64,000 nucleotides of DNA from Dysosmobacter welbionis (lineage in GTDB: Bacteria; Bacillota; Clostridia; Oscillospirales; Oscillospiraceae): positions 1,612,001 to 1,676,000 of the forward strand of contig NZ_CP034413.3 in assembly GCF_005121165.3 (NCBI RefSeq), written 5' to 3'. Positions 8,906 through 18,697 of this stretch are shown in pieces; positions within the stretch are counted from its first letter, which is position 1, and each line of letters starts with the position of its first letter. The position numbers were made by a program, and so were the translations under genes. Below the pieces are notes generated by a model. The model ran no database searches and was not told the origin of the DNA. It saw only the letters and a list, made by a program, of their open reading frames with translations.

Positions 8906-9292
8906 ATGGAAAAGATTACGAAAATCGAAACCGTTGAGGTGGCCATTTCCCGAAATGGCATCTCCCAAGCTGTTCGCTTCGGCAATGTCCTCTTCGTTTC
9001 CGGGCAGGTGGGGGAGGACATCCAAGGCAACATCCCCAAAGGTATTGAGGCTCAAGTAGAGCTGGCTATTGAAAATGCCCGTCGAATTCTCCGAGCTGCT
9101 GGCTCTGATTTGGATAAGGTGCTCATGTGCCGATGCTTCCTCCAGAAGCAAGAGGACTTTGCCGGCATGAACCAGGTGTATTTCAAGTATTTCGGCGACG
9201 CCAAGGTAGGCCCCGCCCGGTATACCGTAGTGGCACCCCCGGTAGCAGACTGCTATCTCTTTGAGATAGCTATGTTCGCAGTAGTGGAGTAA
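8906..9292 (+). CDS. ridA: RidA/YjgF-family enamine-imine deaminase
   Basis: Trimeric RidA-fold protein, 128 residues. RidA hydrolyses reactive enamine/imine intermediates released by PLP or dehydratase enzymes. The active-site arginine is visible in GPARYTVVAP near residue 103, and the glutamate in LFEIAMFAVV near 120. The N-terminal FVSGQVGED is typical. ATG 8906 follows ACGGAGGAA, 27 bp after dctM, so it closes the dehydratase/TRAP operon. Its presence suggests the pathway releases a keto/enol or imine intermediate. Confidence 0.88.
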   Translation: MEKITKIETVEVAISRNGISQAVRFGNVLFVSGQVGEDIQGNIPKGIEAQVELAIENARRILRAAGSDLDKVLMCRCFLQKQEDFAGMNQVYFKYFGDAKVGPARYTVVAPPVADCYLFEIAMFAVVE

Positions 9293-9371
9293 TTTACGGG
9301 AACCTCATAAAAGCGCCCCGTCGGGCGAATGATATGAACTGGGCCAGTAAAAGTGGACAATAGAGAAAATG

Positions 9372-9405
9372 CCCCCTGTGTAGGAGAATAAACCTATACA
9401 GGGGG
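9372..9405. terminator. Hairpin after the ridA operon
   Basis: A 13-bp stem (9372-9384 with 9393-9405, one G-U pair) made of CCCCCTGTGTAGG and its complement. No strong T tract follows on either strand. It could end the operon or be a leftover insertion-sequence end. Confidence 0.45.
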
Positions 9406-9439
9406 TGTTCGTACGTCAAGAGAAAATGCGCGCATATCC

Positions 9440-10018
9440 AGAAATTTGAGAAGGGAACTCTGGCTATGCGCGAGACAGGAGCAACGCGTCAATAGTTATG
9501 GGGGAACACCTTGCTCCCCGCCACGCCCGCAAGGCCGCACAGCTTTTTCATCTCTACCAGATACATTTCCAGGACAGGCGCTTTCCGTCTCTGGTGAGAA
9601 AGATCTCACCGGAGACGATCTTTTTCATTTTGGCGTATTTTCAGTAGCCTGCGGCAGAGCTTTTGCGGCAGTAAGATTGTCCAGCCTAGCCCTTCATGGC
9701 GATCTGTGCCACGCCTGTCCCGGCAGCCTCCACCGTGATATACCGCACCTCGTTGCCCCGGATGCCAGTAGCGCAGATTGTCTCTATCAGCAGTGCCAGG
9801 CGGTCCCTGCCGAGGCCCGGATCGCCGCCAGCATGGCGTTCACCGACTCCAGCCGGTATTCCAGGCCGGACAGCCCCTCTTCCAGGCGGACAACAGTTCC
9901 TTGGTAGTCTTCCAGCCCGCCGCCCACTCGGCAAATCCCCGCAGGGAACGCAGGTACGTCTCGATGGTCCCCGATTCCCGCTCGTCGCGGCACAGAAATT
10001 CCGCAAACCGCTCCATTG
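9440..10018 (-). pseudogene. Tyrosine recombinase (XerC/D-like) pseudogene
   Basis: Reading the minus strand across frames gives MERFAEFLCRDERESGTIET at the N-terminus, then GLEYRLESVNAMLAAI, LLIETICATGIRGNEVRYI (containing the first catalytic arginine), TILLPQKLCRRLLK-like sequence, GEIFLTRDGKRLS and KLCGLAGVAGSKVFPHN. Intact relatives continue with LRHLFA and the catalytic tyrosine; here the sequence breaks after FPHN. Internal deletions and at least two frameshifts remove the linker between the domains. Inactive. Confidence 0.7.
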
Positions 10019-10421
10019 TTTTTCCTTCATCATATCAGAGTCTTCCTGCTATCATACGACCGGAAGTCTTCACAGCTTGTTGATAGAACTGTCCCTTCCA
10101 GAAAAATATTGCAAGCGGATCAGATAGTTGCTTCTTTCTCAACTATTGGGGTGCGATGGTGTCTACCGCGCCCCAAAATGTCTGTCATAATCACTGTGGA
10201 GTCCACGCCCTTGTATACGAATCCCAAACGGGGATATAGTAGCTCAGTACGTTCTGCATATTTGCCATAGGTTGATTGCAGTGGTCATTTGTGTGAGCAC
10301 TATAATAAAGCAGTCCTGCCATCGTTACTGGTAAGTGAAACGCTCGACAACATCATGCCAGACAACGCAAGTAACACGATCTTCCGTTGAAATATCGCTG
10401 TTCGTCTTATTGGTCTCGGAC
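10019..10421. other. Gap without a recognisable gene
   Basis: No frame with a ribosome site and no family match on either strand. Probably decayed sequence between two pseudogenes. Confidence 0.4.
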
Positions 10422-11190
10422 TTACTTATACTGTTTCAGAGAAACTGTAATATCGCTGAGACTGGAAACTCCCTTGGCATAGATGCCGAAGGCCAGTGTA
10501 CTCTCCAATTCCTCCGCACTGTCGGCGATATAAAAGGTTCTGGCCAGCGTTTCGCCCGCGCCAATGTCCACTTTCAAATCCGCCCAGCGTGAGCGTCCTG
10601 CCCGCAGTCGCGGTCTGCATCGCGGAGCCGTTGTTGGTCACAGTCAGCGCAATGTAGTTCCCATCTTTGGGGTAGAAGTTGGATTCCAGCGAATAGCAGC
10701 AGGTGGTCTGGAGCTTGGTGTTGTCCTGAATTATGCCGCTCAAAGACTTGCCGGCGGCCTTGACTGGATCGATCTCCGTAAACGGGCCGTGGACGCCTCC
10801 AAGTACGGGCGTTGTTGCGTTAGCAGGGATACTCCCATCGCCCCTCTTTCCACCTACGACCACATAATCCGCAGGGGCCGCGCCAAGATTGACCCGGTTT
10901 TTCTGACTGTCCCGGCGCACTTCAATGCCGAGCAGTTTGGAGATCTGGCGGATGGAGAGATAATTGGTCTTGTCCTCGGCAACATCCACATAGATAATGA
11001 CCGATGGTACCCCCTGCCCATTGGGCGCTTTGCAAGTTTCACCGGCAAGGACCTTATCCTCACCGAACAGAGATATCCCGGCCTGGTTGTATTCCACCCG
11101 GCTGGAAGCTGCAAACACGCTGCCCACAAGGGAAGCCACCAGAAGCATCGCCGCCATGCCCGCAACAAATGATCCGTACTTTTTTATCAT
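10422..11190 (-). CDS. Secreted stalk-domain protein (copper-amine-oxidase-N-like), one frameshift
   Basis: Exported protein of about 255 residues. A cleavable signal peptide (FVAGMAAMLLVASLVGSVFAA) is followed by a stalk/copper-amine-oxidase-N-type region, recognisable from NYLSIRQISKLLGIEVRRDS and then NRVNLG. The second half is beta-rich (NYIALTVTNNGSAMQTATAG). Near 10580 the frame slips by one extra base; the other frame continues DLKVDIGAGETLARTFYIAD and ends with VSLKQYK at 10422. It starts at ATG 11190 after GGAGGTTTC. Stalk domains usually present other domains at the cell surface; none is attached here. Exact role unknown. Confidence 0.65.
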
Positions 11191-11274
11191 GAAACCTCCA
11201 TTGTCTGTTTTATATAGCGAGCATCTTAAACTTCTATTATGCAAATGCAGAAGGAGGTTCTTTCTTTACATCTC

Positions 11275-11905
11275 TTATATTTTTTCTGTTTTCGCCAAAG
11301 AAACGCTCTCAGTTATGTGCAAAATATCCTCTTAATCAAGATGTGCGTCCACACAGAATTAGAGGTTGCTACTTATGTCAATACATGTAACTGTGCTTTG
11401 CTGTTTTTTCCAATTCTCTTCCAAAAACAGTTGTCCATCCAGGCCATTCACTGTGACCGGAATAATTTCTGCGCTTTCCATGGCAAAATCACTCGTGGCC
11501 CCCTCCTGCATATACACGTAGTCCAAGTATATCGTTTTTTTGAGTTCTTTATTTCGATAGGTGTTGCAAACATAGTTTGGAAATTCTTCTCGTTAACTCT
11601 CAATTTCACCATATCCCTCCAGTAAGTCCGTAATTTCATACCAAGGCATATCTCCGGCAATCTGTTCTCCCGAATGTCTGTACGTGATATGTGTCTCATA
11701 CCACTCCACAACCCGGCGCACCACCGCGGCCCGCACCGTTTGGCTGACCGCCATCAAGCTCCCCAAGCTCAACGAAAACACAAGCAAGAGCATAACAGCC
11801 TTTTGTCTCACGCTTTTCCATACCGGTCGTGCCCGCTTTCGCGCGCACTTCAATGGGCCTGTCAGCATCGCCGTCATCTGCCGCCGATACCGGGGCGATT
11901 CTGTT
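11275..11905 (-). pseudogene. DUF4367 membrane-anchored protein, pseudogene
   Basis: The minus strand reads PRYRRQMTAMLTGPLKC, a membrane span (AVMLLLVFSLSLGSLMA), VVEWYETHITYRHSGEQ and ITDLLEGYGEIES, then an in-frame TAA. The same frame goes on with IYLDYVYMQEGATSDFA and IIPVTVNGLDGQLFLEEN, and after further stops with EDILHITESVSL. This is the layout of DUF4367 proteins, which are often tied to ECF sigma factors. Three in-frame TAA stops and a missing N-terminus show decay by point mutation, not by sequencing slips. No partner sigma factor remains. Confidence 0.7.
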
Positions 11906-11995
11906 CCAGTGGGCGGCAGGTTCCCACCTGTTTGGTAGGCCACGTAAGTCCTGTGATGCAAATCAAAGATAAAACCCTCGGAGGTGAAACCTACA

Positions 11996-12950
11996 ATGGC
12001 AAAACGCAGGCCGTCCGGAAACAGCATGGTCCGCAAGCGGGAGAACGGCCGCTGGGAGGGCCGCATCGTGGTGGGTCGCAAGGAAAACGGCGACCTCATC
12101 TTCCGCTACACCTACGCCGACACCCAAAAAGAACTGACCGCAAAGCTCCGGCAGGACATCACCGCCTATCAAGGCGTGGATCTGACGGAGGAGTGCAGAA
12201 TGCCCCTCTCGGAGTGGCTGGACCGTTGGCTGGAGCAGATAACATCCGTCCTCCAGTCCAGCACGCCGGAACACTACCGCAGTGACATGGAGCACCACGT
12301 CAAACTGTACTTGGGCTAGAAGAAGTTCACACAAATTACACCGACAGACCTGCGGACGCTCTATGACACCTTAAAACAGCGTGGCAGAATCCATCCCCGC
12401 CCCGGCCAGAGCCGTGGGTTATCCAACACCACGGTCCACGGCATCCACACCACCGCACCATGCGCTGAAGTCTGTGGTAGACCAACGGCTGCTGCCCCAC
12501 AATCCTGCTGACCATGTGGCGCCGCTCAAGGTGGCTCACAAGTCCATGACCATCCTGAACGAGGAGCAACTGGATGCTTTTCTGACAGCGGTGAAACAGG
12601 ATGCTGTCCGGAAAGCCTTCTTCTACACGGAGCTAACCACCAGCCTGCGGCTGGGTGAGATCTGCGGACTGATGTAGTCTGACTTCGATTTCAGAAAAGG
12701 AACACTGAGTGTCAACCGAACCATCCACAAAGAAAAGGGCTGGCAACTAATGACCGGAGATACCAAGACCTACGCCGAAACCAAAAAAATCGTCCTGCCT
12801 GACAGCACCGCAGAGTTGTTACGAATCCGAAAAAATGTTCCTACTCCGTATGGTTCTTTCCCAACCCACCCAAACCAGAAACACCTATGAATCCCGCCAC
12901 TGCTTATCATCAACTGAAAAATATCCTTGCAAAAACCAAGTTGGAGTGCG
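11996..12950 (+). pseudogene. Tyrosine recombinase pseudogene, first of a fused pair
   Basis: ATG 11996 follows CGGAGGTGAAAC and begins with the AP2-like arm-binding domain (ENGRWEGRIVVGRKENGD). The core-binding domain follows (LSEWLDRWLEQI). Breaks are an in-frame TAG at 12317, a frameshift near 12450, a TAG where TGG is expected at 12675 (GLM*SDFDF), and a frameshift in an A run near 12830. The frame then reads WFFPNPPKPETPMNPATAYH up to KTKLEC at about 12945. There it passes straight into the N-terminal part of a second recombinase. The catalytic HxxR and tyrosine region of this copy is missing. Confidence 0.75.
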
Positions 12951-14096
12951 CAGCAAAGCTGGCACAGCTCTGGGATGCGCTGAAAGAACCTACACTAGAC
13001 CAACCTAAACCCGAAATCTTGCTGGCGGACTGGCTGGATCTCTGCTATCAAGAATATAAAAAGCCAAATCTCCTCCCAAACACGCAAATGTCTTATGAGC
13101 GGCGGATCTATCAGCATATCATCCTAAAGTTAGGACAAATCCAACCGGACAAGTTGAACACCACAGACATTCAGGAATTCTATGTGTCCCTTAAAAAGGA
13201 CGGCAGGCTGATCCGAGTTGAGTTCTACGGCAAAGGGCTGTCAGATTAGGCCGTTCGCAGCATCCACACGACTTTCCACGCTGCTCTGGACAAAGCTATG
13301 GAGGAAAACCTGATCTTCCGAAATCCTGCGGCTGGTTGCAAGCTTCCCTCTGCCAAGCCCAGAGAAATGAAGGTCCTGATACCGGAGGAAATCCAGCGGT
13401 TACTGATCCAGGCCAGAGAGGGGCTGCTATGAACTGCTCCTGCCGGAACTGTCCACAGGCCTGCGCCGGGGTGAGATCTGCGCCCTTCAGTGGAATGACC
13501 TGAATCTTAAAACCGGGGCACTCCAAGTGGGATAATAGGTCCACCGGGTACGTGGTGAGTTGGTAGTCTCCCCACCCAAAACCAAAGCAAGGCAACATAT
13601 GGTGCTCCTCCCTCCGCCGGTCCTGAATGTACTCATAACCTATCGAAACTCCTGCACTTCCCGGTGGATGTTTCCTTCACCAGTCAAGGAGGATTCCCCC
13701 ACGGACCCAGTCACTATACAAAAACGGCTGTCTACCGTACTAAAACGAGCTGACTGCAAGAGACTTCGGTTCCACGATCTGCGGCATACCTTCGCCACTG
13801 CCTCCCTGGAGCACAGCATGGATATGAAGGCCCTTTCCACGATCATCGGCCATGTGTCCAGCAGCACCACGCTGAACATCTACGCTCATGTCACGGACGA
13901 GATGCAAAGGACTGCCGTAGCCAAAAAAGACCGGGGGATCGGCAAAGCTACTCCCCCATCGTCAATGGAAAGCGCATCGCCCGCAATGTCTACGCCCCTA
14001 CCGAGGAGGAATATGAACAAAAGCTGGCCGCCCTCATCCAGGAGATGAGAGCAAGAGATCGCCACAGGGAAGGCACAGGCAATGGCGGGATGAAAT
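12945..14096 (+). pseudogene. Tyrosine recombinase pseudogene, second of a fused pair
   Basis: From AAKLAQLWDALKEP onward this is another recombinase lacking its first residues. It has ILLADWLDLCYQEYKKPNL, an in-frame TAG at 13247 where a glutamine codon is usual, then SIHTTFHAALDKAMEENL, LSTGLRRGEICALQWNDL, a TAA TAG pair near 13535, and a complete catalytic end: RLRFHDLRHTFATASLEH, IIGHVSSSTTLNIYAHV. The C-terminal tail EEEYEQKLAALIQEMRARD is shifted by a frame. All five catalytic residues can still be recognised, but stops and shifts make it inactive. Confidence 0.75.
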
Positions 14097-14104
14097 GCAC
14101 AGGG

Positions 14105-14139
14105 CTCCGGCGGTTGTTCCGCCGGAGTCCTAATTTTTT
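14105..14139 (+). terminator. Intrinsic terminator behind the recombinase remnants
   Basis: CTCCGGCGG (14105-14113) pairs with CCGCCGGAG (14119-14127), followed by TTTTTT at 14134-14139. Confidence 0.8.
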
Positions 14140-14144
14140 CTGGT

Positions 14145-14705
14145 TATTGCTGCCAGAGGCCCGGCAGATACGCGCTTCAAAATAGGTTGCCATGCCGTTT
14201 CCCTTTCCTGCCACCAGCAACTTGGCAGGCGCTTTTGCAATCACAAGTGTATCTACCAGCACCATCCGGGCAACGGTCCAGAAACAGATACCGATCAAAT
14301 TCACCGTTATCTCGGTAAATCACGCTCAATGAGCTACAGGGGGATCTGTCGAAGCCACCGTAGAAATGATGATCGCCGGTAATCCCGCATAATACGCGAT
14401 ACCCTTGGTCATATCCTGAATTCTTTCTCCGCCGATTCCCATAACCACTGTAGCGGCCTGGACCTTACCCTTTCTACTAGGCGGTCAATTTGGGACTGAG
14501 AGCATTCTCCCTGAAAAATCTCATACCGAACGATATAATCCGTACCGGCAAAAAATTATTCCAACACAGGCCCGATCCGCCGGGGCCAGGACTCACTGAT
14601 CAGTATGAGCAGGATCTTTCCCATTCCCTGCAAATATTGATCCAATTGCTGTAGCATACCTGTACTATGGACATACTTTGATGGGCTTTTTTTAATTATA
14701 CTCAT
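14145..14705 (-). pseudogene. gldA: Glycerol dehydrogenase-family pseudogene, truncated
   Basis: ATG 14705 follows ACGGAGGAAC and begins MSIIKKSPSKYVHSTGMLQQ, the start of iron/zinc-dependent glycerol dehydrogenase. Then come QGECSQSQIDRLVERV, the nucleotide-binding VVMGIGGERIQDMTKG, LPAIIISTVASTD, and VLVDTLVIAKAPAKLLVAG. Several frameshifts and stops interrupt it. Sequence ends at FEARICRASG, so the C-terminal metal-binding half is gone, replaced by the recombinase remnants that converge on it. It lies 27 bp after the TRAP dctM gene and was probably the last gene of the catabolic operon. Confidence 0.75.
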
Positions 14706-14732
14706 AGTCTGTTCCTCCGTTTGTACAACTCA

Positions 14733-16010
14733 TTATTCCATAAAGCTGGGAAGCCAGAGGCAAATTTGGGGAATATAGGTAATAAGCAGCAGATTCACCA
14801 GGCAGCAAATCATGTACTTCAGCAGATGCCGGTTGACCAGCTCACCCACCTTCGCCTGCCGCAGAGTCGCCGCCACATAGAGATTGATCCCCAGCGGCGG
14901 GGTGATCATGCCAATGCACATATTCAGCAGCATAATGATGCCAAAATGGACAGGATCAATATTGTAGGCAGAGAGCGCCGGGAACAGGATAGGAGCAATA
15001 ATCAGGATGGCAGGCGTGGTATCCATGAAACAACCCACGATCAGCAGCAACACGTTCACCAGCAGCAAGAACACCACCTTGTTAGAACAGATGCTCATGA
15101 TGAACTCCGCCGCATGGGCGGGAATCTGCTCACGGGTCATCAGCAGGCCGAATACGCCAGCACAGGCAACGATGAACATGATCATACCAGAGGAGGCAGC
15201 CGCAGACTTTACTGTTTCCACCAAGCCCTTGAAGTTGATTTCCCGATAGATGAAGCAGCCTACGATCAGGCCATACGCGCAAGCAACGGCTGCGGACTCA
15301 GTAGGTGTAAAAATACCGGTGTAGATGCCGCCCAAGATGATAATGGGCATGAAGATGGCACCAATGGCATGATAAGACGCAGACAAAAATTTTCTGATAT
15401 TAAACTTGGTTCTAGGGATCCGATTTTTTACGCCGTAGAAAATCGCAAAGGCAATCATCAGTGCACCCAGCGTGATGCCGGGAACAATTCCTGCCATGAA
15501 CATACTGCCCACCGATACACCCGTTGCGGAGCAGTATGTGATCATCACGGTGCTGGGCGGAATAATCGTGCCCAACATACCGGCTGCAGCAATAGTGGAC
15601 AGGGCGAATTTGCGGCTATAGCCTCCCTGTTCCAGCGCAGGCACCATCACTGCGCCGATGGCCGCCACCGTTGCTGTGGGGGAGCCGCACAAACAGCCAA
15701 ACAGCATACATGAGAAAATCGTCACGACGCCGAGGCCGCCGGGCATCCAACCAACTGCAGCATTGGCAAAATCGATAAGTCGGCGTGAAATGCCACCACT
15801 GCTCATCAGTGCGCCAGCCAACATAAAAAACGGAATGGCCGCCAGTGTAAAACTATCGACGGAGGAGAACATCTTCTGCACGGAGGTGAACAGCGGCATC
15901 AAGTCCCCGGCAACGATGGCCGCCATACCGCCGCCCACCAGCGCCAGCGCGATAGGCATACCCAGAATCGTAATGACGGCAAAAACCAGGAAAAGCGTTG
16001 CAGTAATCAT
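14733..16010 (-). CDS. dctM: TRAP transporter large permease (DctM family)
   Basis: Large sodium-coupled permease of a second TRAP system, 425 residues and about 12 spans. Signatures: AIPFFMLAGALMSSGGISRR near residue 55, CLCGSPTATVAAIGAVMVPA near 110, GTIIPPSTVMITY near 150 and MITPPLGINLYVAATL near 375. The start overlaps the dctQ stop by four bases. It differs clearly from the first TRAP permease, so the two systems are not a recent duplication. Confidence 0.92.
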   Translation of the reverse strand: MITATLFLVFAVITILGMPIALALVGGGMAAIVAGDLMPLFTSVQKMFSSVDSFTLAAIPFFMLAGALMSSGGISRRLIDFANAAVGWMPGGLGVVTIFSCMLFGCLCGSPTATVAAIGAVMVPALEQGGYSRKFALSTIAAAGMLGTIIPPSTVMITYCSATGVSVGSMFMAGIVPGITLGALMIAFAIFYGVKNRIPRTKFNIRKFLSASYHAIGAIFMPIIILGGIYTGIFTPTESAAVACAYGLIVGCFIYREINFKGLVETVKSAAASSGMIMFIVACAGVFGLLMTREQIPAHAAEFIMSICSNKVVFLLLVNVLLLIVGCFMDTTPAILIIAPILFPALSAYNIDPVHFGIIMLLNMCIGMITPPLGINLYVAATLRQAKVGELVNRHLLKYMICCLVNLLLITYIPQICLWLPSFME

Positions 16011-16507
16011 GCTTCAATCTCCTCCTTCCGATGCATAATATCCTTAATCATGGTTTCAATGCTGTAAAGATAGTGAATGATTCCCATAAAGAACCCCATA
16101 GGAAGGCAGAAGAACACGACCGCAGTGGGAATCTGCGTGGTTGTGGTCATCTGCTTGGTCATGATCAGATGATTAAACATCTGCAGCGAAAGCACAAACA
16201 GCAGCACAAACATCAGCATGCATAGGATCTCCGTAAAGATCCGGACCTTTTTATAGATCTTTTCCGGAAGCATATCCACGAATACTTCCACACCGATGTG
16301 GCTCTTACTTTTTACACCAATACTGGTGCCAATATAAACGATATAAATCATGAGGTACCGGGCCAACTCCTCACTCTGCAGAAAAGGGATCTTCAAGGCA
16401 TAGCGGCAAATAACGCTCCAGCAAACGATGGCAACCATCGCCAGAAAAAGGACAACACTCAGGAAGCCTTCCACTTTGCTGAAAGCCTGATCAAGTTTTT
16501 TCAACAT
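16007..16507 (-). CDS. dctQ: TRAP transporter small membrane subunit (DctQ family)
   Basis: Small four-helix TRAP subunit, 166 residues, with spans near residues 15, 50, 90 and 130. QSEELARYLMIYIVYIGTS is the usual central motif. No clear ribosome site precedes ATG 16507, so translation may depend on readthrough from the upstream binding-protein message. Confidence 0.87.
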   Translation of the reverse strand: MLKKLDQAFSKVEGFLSVVLFLAMVAIVCWSVICRYALKIPFLQSEELARYLMIYIVYIGTSIGVKSKSHIGVEVFVDMLPEKIYKKVRIFTEILCMLMFVLLFVLSLQMFNHLIMTKQMTTTTQIPTAVVFFCLPMGFFMGIIHYLYSIETMIKDIMHRKEEIEA

Positions 16508-16559
16508 GGCAAACTATGTATCGCTCGTTTTCCGGCGATACGCTCCTTTCTCCCGAAAT

Positions 16560-16589
16560 GAGGCGGAGCGGCGGCAACCGCTCCGCCTC
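16560..16589 (-). promoter_or_regulatory. Intercistronic hairpin between dctP and dctQ
   Basis: A perfect 12-bp GC-rich stem (16560-16571 with 16578-16589) without a T tract. Such hairpins often stabilise the binding-protein message and reduce expression of the membrane subunits. Confidence 0.65.
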
Positions 16590-16610
16590 TGTTCTCAAGT
16601 TTTTTGTGTC

Positions 16611-17639
16611 TTATTCCACAGCCTCGACATCCGTCTGGATTGCCTCTACCAGAACAGGATCGATGCCGCCCTCTCCCACGTACTTCTCATACACAGGCTG
16701 CACCGCAGCTTCCCACTCGGTCTGATCAATCTCGATGAACTCCGCGCCATTGGCCTCCATCTCCGCCATGTACTCCGCCAACTGCTCATCACAGATCTGA
16801 TAGTGGTACTCACGGGCTTCCTCTGCACACTCCATAACCAGCTGCTGGATATCCTCCGACAGGGAATCCCAGAGAGATTTGCTGCAAATCAGAGGAGCGG
16901 GAGAATAACCGTGGTTGCTCAGTGTGATATAGGGAGCAACCTCATAGAAGTTCTGGGTATACATGTTGGTAACCGCAGTGGAACTGACTGCATCCGCTAC
17001 GCCGGTCTGGATGGAGGTATAGATATCACCCCAAGCCAGAACCACGGGCATAGCGCCCAGTGCGCTGTACACATCCGCCTGCAGGGGGCTGTCGATGGAC
17101 CGGACACGCATTCCCTTCAGATCCGCCAGATTCTTGACTGGCTTCACCGCGCCGATGGCATAAATGCCGTTCTCCCAATAGTTGATGCCCTTCATCCCGA
17201 TGGACTCCAGGGCGTCCAGCTGCCCCTGAGCAGCCTCACCGCTGAGAGCTTTCCGTGCGGTGGCAGCATCGGGGAACAGATAGGGCAGGTCAAACACGGA
17301 CATGGCATCCGTAAAGTTGGACAGGGACGCAGAACTCTCTACGATAAAATCAATGGAGCCCATCTGCACACCTTCCAGCGTCTCCTTGGCGGATCCCAGC
17401 GTAGCACCCGAGTGGACCGTCAAGGTGATGGCGCCGTTACTGCGCTCGTTGAGCAGTTCAGCAAATTTCAGAAGGCCAAGATCCCAGGAACTTCCCACCG
17501 CAAGTCCGCTGGACGCCGTCCACTCATAAGTTTGTCCCTCTGCGCTTTCACCGCCGGAGCTATCTCCGCCGCTTCCGCAGGCAGTCAGGGAGAACACCAT
17601 GGCCATAGCCAGCAACAGACAAGTCAGTTTCTTTTTCAT
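16611..17639 (-). CDS. dctP: TRAP transporter substrate-binding lipoprotein (DctP family)
   Basis: Extracellular solute receptor, 342 residues. The signal peptide ends in VFSLTAC followed by a glycine/serine linker. Conserved DctP features include VHSGATLGSAKETLEGVQMG near residue 75, MRVRSIDSPLQADVY near 180 (ligand-carboxylate arginine region) and LAWGDIYTSIQTGVAD near 205. ATG 17639 sits behind GGAGGAGCAT; an ATG four codons upstream lies inside the ribosome site and is rejected. The genes that follow suggest a sugar acid or cyclic polyol derivative as ligand. Confidence 0.92.
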   Translation of the reverse strand: MKKKLTCLLLAMAMVFSLTACGSGGDSSGGESAEGQTYEWTASSGLAVGSSWDLGLLKFAELLNERSNGAITLTVHSGATLGSAKETLEGVQMGSIDFIVESSASLSNFTDAMSVFDLPYLFPDAATARKALSGEAAQGQLDALESIGMKGINYWENGIYAIGAVKPVKNLADLKGMRVRSIDSPLQADVYSALGAMPVVLAWGDIYTSIQTGVADAVSSTAVTNMYTQNFYEVAPYITLSNHGYSPAPLICSKSLWDSLSEDIQQLVMECAEEAREYHYQICDEQLAEYMAEMEANGAEFIEIDQTEWEAAVQPVYEKYVGEGGIDPVLVEAIQTDVEAVE

Positions 17640-17684
17640 ATGCTCCTCCATTAAACCGTTATGTGAAACCTGTTATGTGTTATA

Positions 17685-18626
17685 TCACTTGTTGTAGTAG
17701 ATAGGCCGGCCCTTCTCGTCGTGATCCTTGTCGAATGTGGGATAAGCTCCGCCGTTGAAGCCGTTGAAGCCCAAGGGATTCCGGAAGCCCAGAGGATTGA
17801 TTCCAACAGGATGTCTTTCCAGCAGGTCTTTGATGAAGGCGCTGTAACCTTCCACGACCTTCTCCACCAGTGCATCGCCCTTTTCCTTGCTGGCCTTGGT
17901 GGGATTGCCGATCACGCCGTAGTCCAGATCGTCCTTCTCCATCAGAGCAAAAGTGCCGTCGAAATGATAAAACTGGAAAGGATGAGAAGTCTCGCCGGGC
18001 GCTTTCTTCCACTTGCCGTCCACCAGCGTCGTGCCGCCGCCGTCGATGGCCAGGTCCATGTGGACCAAGTCGCCGTACAGGGACAGCGCCATGGAGGTCT
18101 CCGCCTCGTCGGCGTGCCACATATAATCGGACAGAACGGCTTTGTTGTCGCCCAGGAAGTCATACCAGGTAGAGGCGACCGTGAAGTAGCCTTCCATGCC
18201 CAGCTTGTGAACAGCCGGAATGAAGGAGCTGTCCTGGCCATGGGCAACCAGCAGGATGAACTTGTTATAGCCTACATTGGAGGCACCGGCGATGATGTCG
18301 TGAATCAGCGCCATGTTGGTCTCATAGTTCAGCGCGATGGTAGCAGGCATACCCATGTGCATGTAGGGATGACCGCCGTACATGGGGCAGGGGAGCACGG
18401 TGGCGCCGGACTTCTCCGCCACCTTCTTGGCCAGGCAGATGGCGTTGAAGCTGTCCAGGCCGTTGGGGCAGTGCGGGCCGTGCTGCTCAATGGCGCCCAG
18501 GGGCAGGATCGCTACGTCGTTGACTTCCTTGGCATAGGCGATGTTCACGGGAGCGGTGTTCTGATCAAAGAACACGGAATCTCTTTTGTACAGCTTGAAT
18601 TCAGTCTGCTTCTTCAGTTCTGCCAT
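17685..18626 (-). CDS. Creatininase-family metal hydrolase
   Basis: Metal-dependent amidohydrolase of the creatininase fold, 313 residues. LPLGAIEQHGPHCPNGLDSF near residue 42 carries the metal-binding Glu, His and Asp. VAHGQDSS near 128 replaces the usual NGHGGN, and WHADEAETSMAL near 172 supplies the second metal-binding set. The family includes creatinine hydrolase, formamide hydrolases and, as I recall, ring-opening hydrolases of oxidised inositols. With an IolB-like isomerase, dehydrogenases and an aldolase alongside, ring opening of a keto-polyol or lactam/lactone fits better than creatinine use. Start ATG 18626, ribosome site AAAGGAAA. Confidence 0.85.
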   Translation of the reverse strand: MAELKKQTEFKLYKRDSVFFDQNTAPVNIAYAKEVNDVAILPLGAIEQHGPHCPNGLDSFNAICLAKKVAEKSGATVLPCPMYGGHPYMHMGMPATIALNYETNMALIHDIIAGASNVGYNKFILLVAHGQDSSFIPAVHKLGMEGYFTVASTWYDFLGDNKAVLSDYMWHADEAETSMALSLYGDLVHMDLAIDGGGTTLVDGKWKKAPGETSHPFQFYHFDGTFALMEKDDLDYGVIGNPTKASKEKGDALVEKVVEGYSAFIKDLLERHPVGINPLGFRNPLGFNGFNGGAYPTFDKDHDEKGRPIYYNK

Positions 18627-18697
18627 GATAATCGTTTCCTTTCTTAAAAAAATATAGATGGTTTTTTAAATCAGCTGAAACTCAGCAGGATTTACAG

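Noticed and set aside
14721-15713. Long plus-strand frame opposite the TRAP dctM gene
   Set aside because: It is the antisense image of a well-conserved permease; composition is rich in His, Gln and Arg as expected for a shadow frame.
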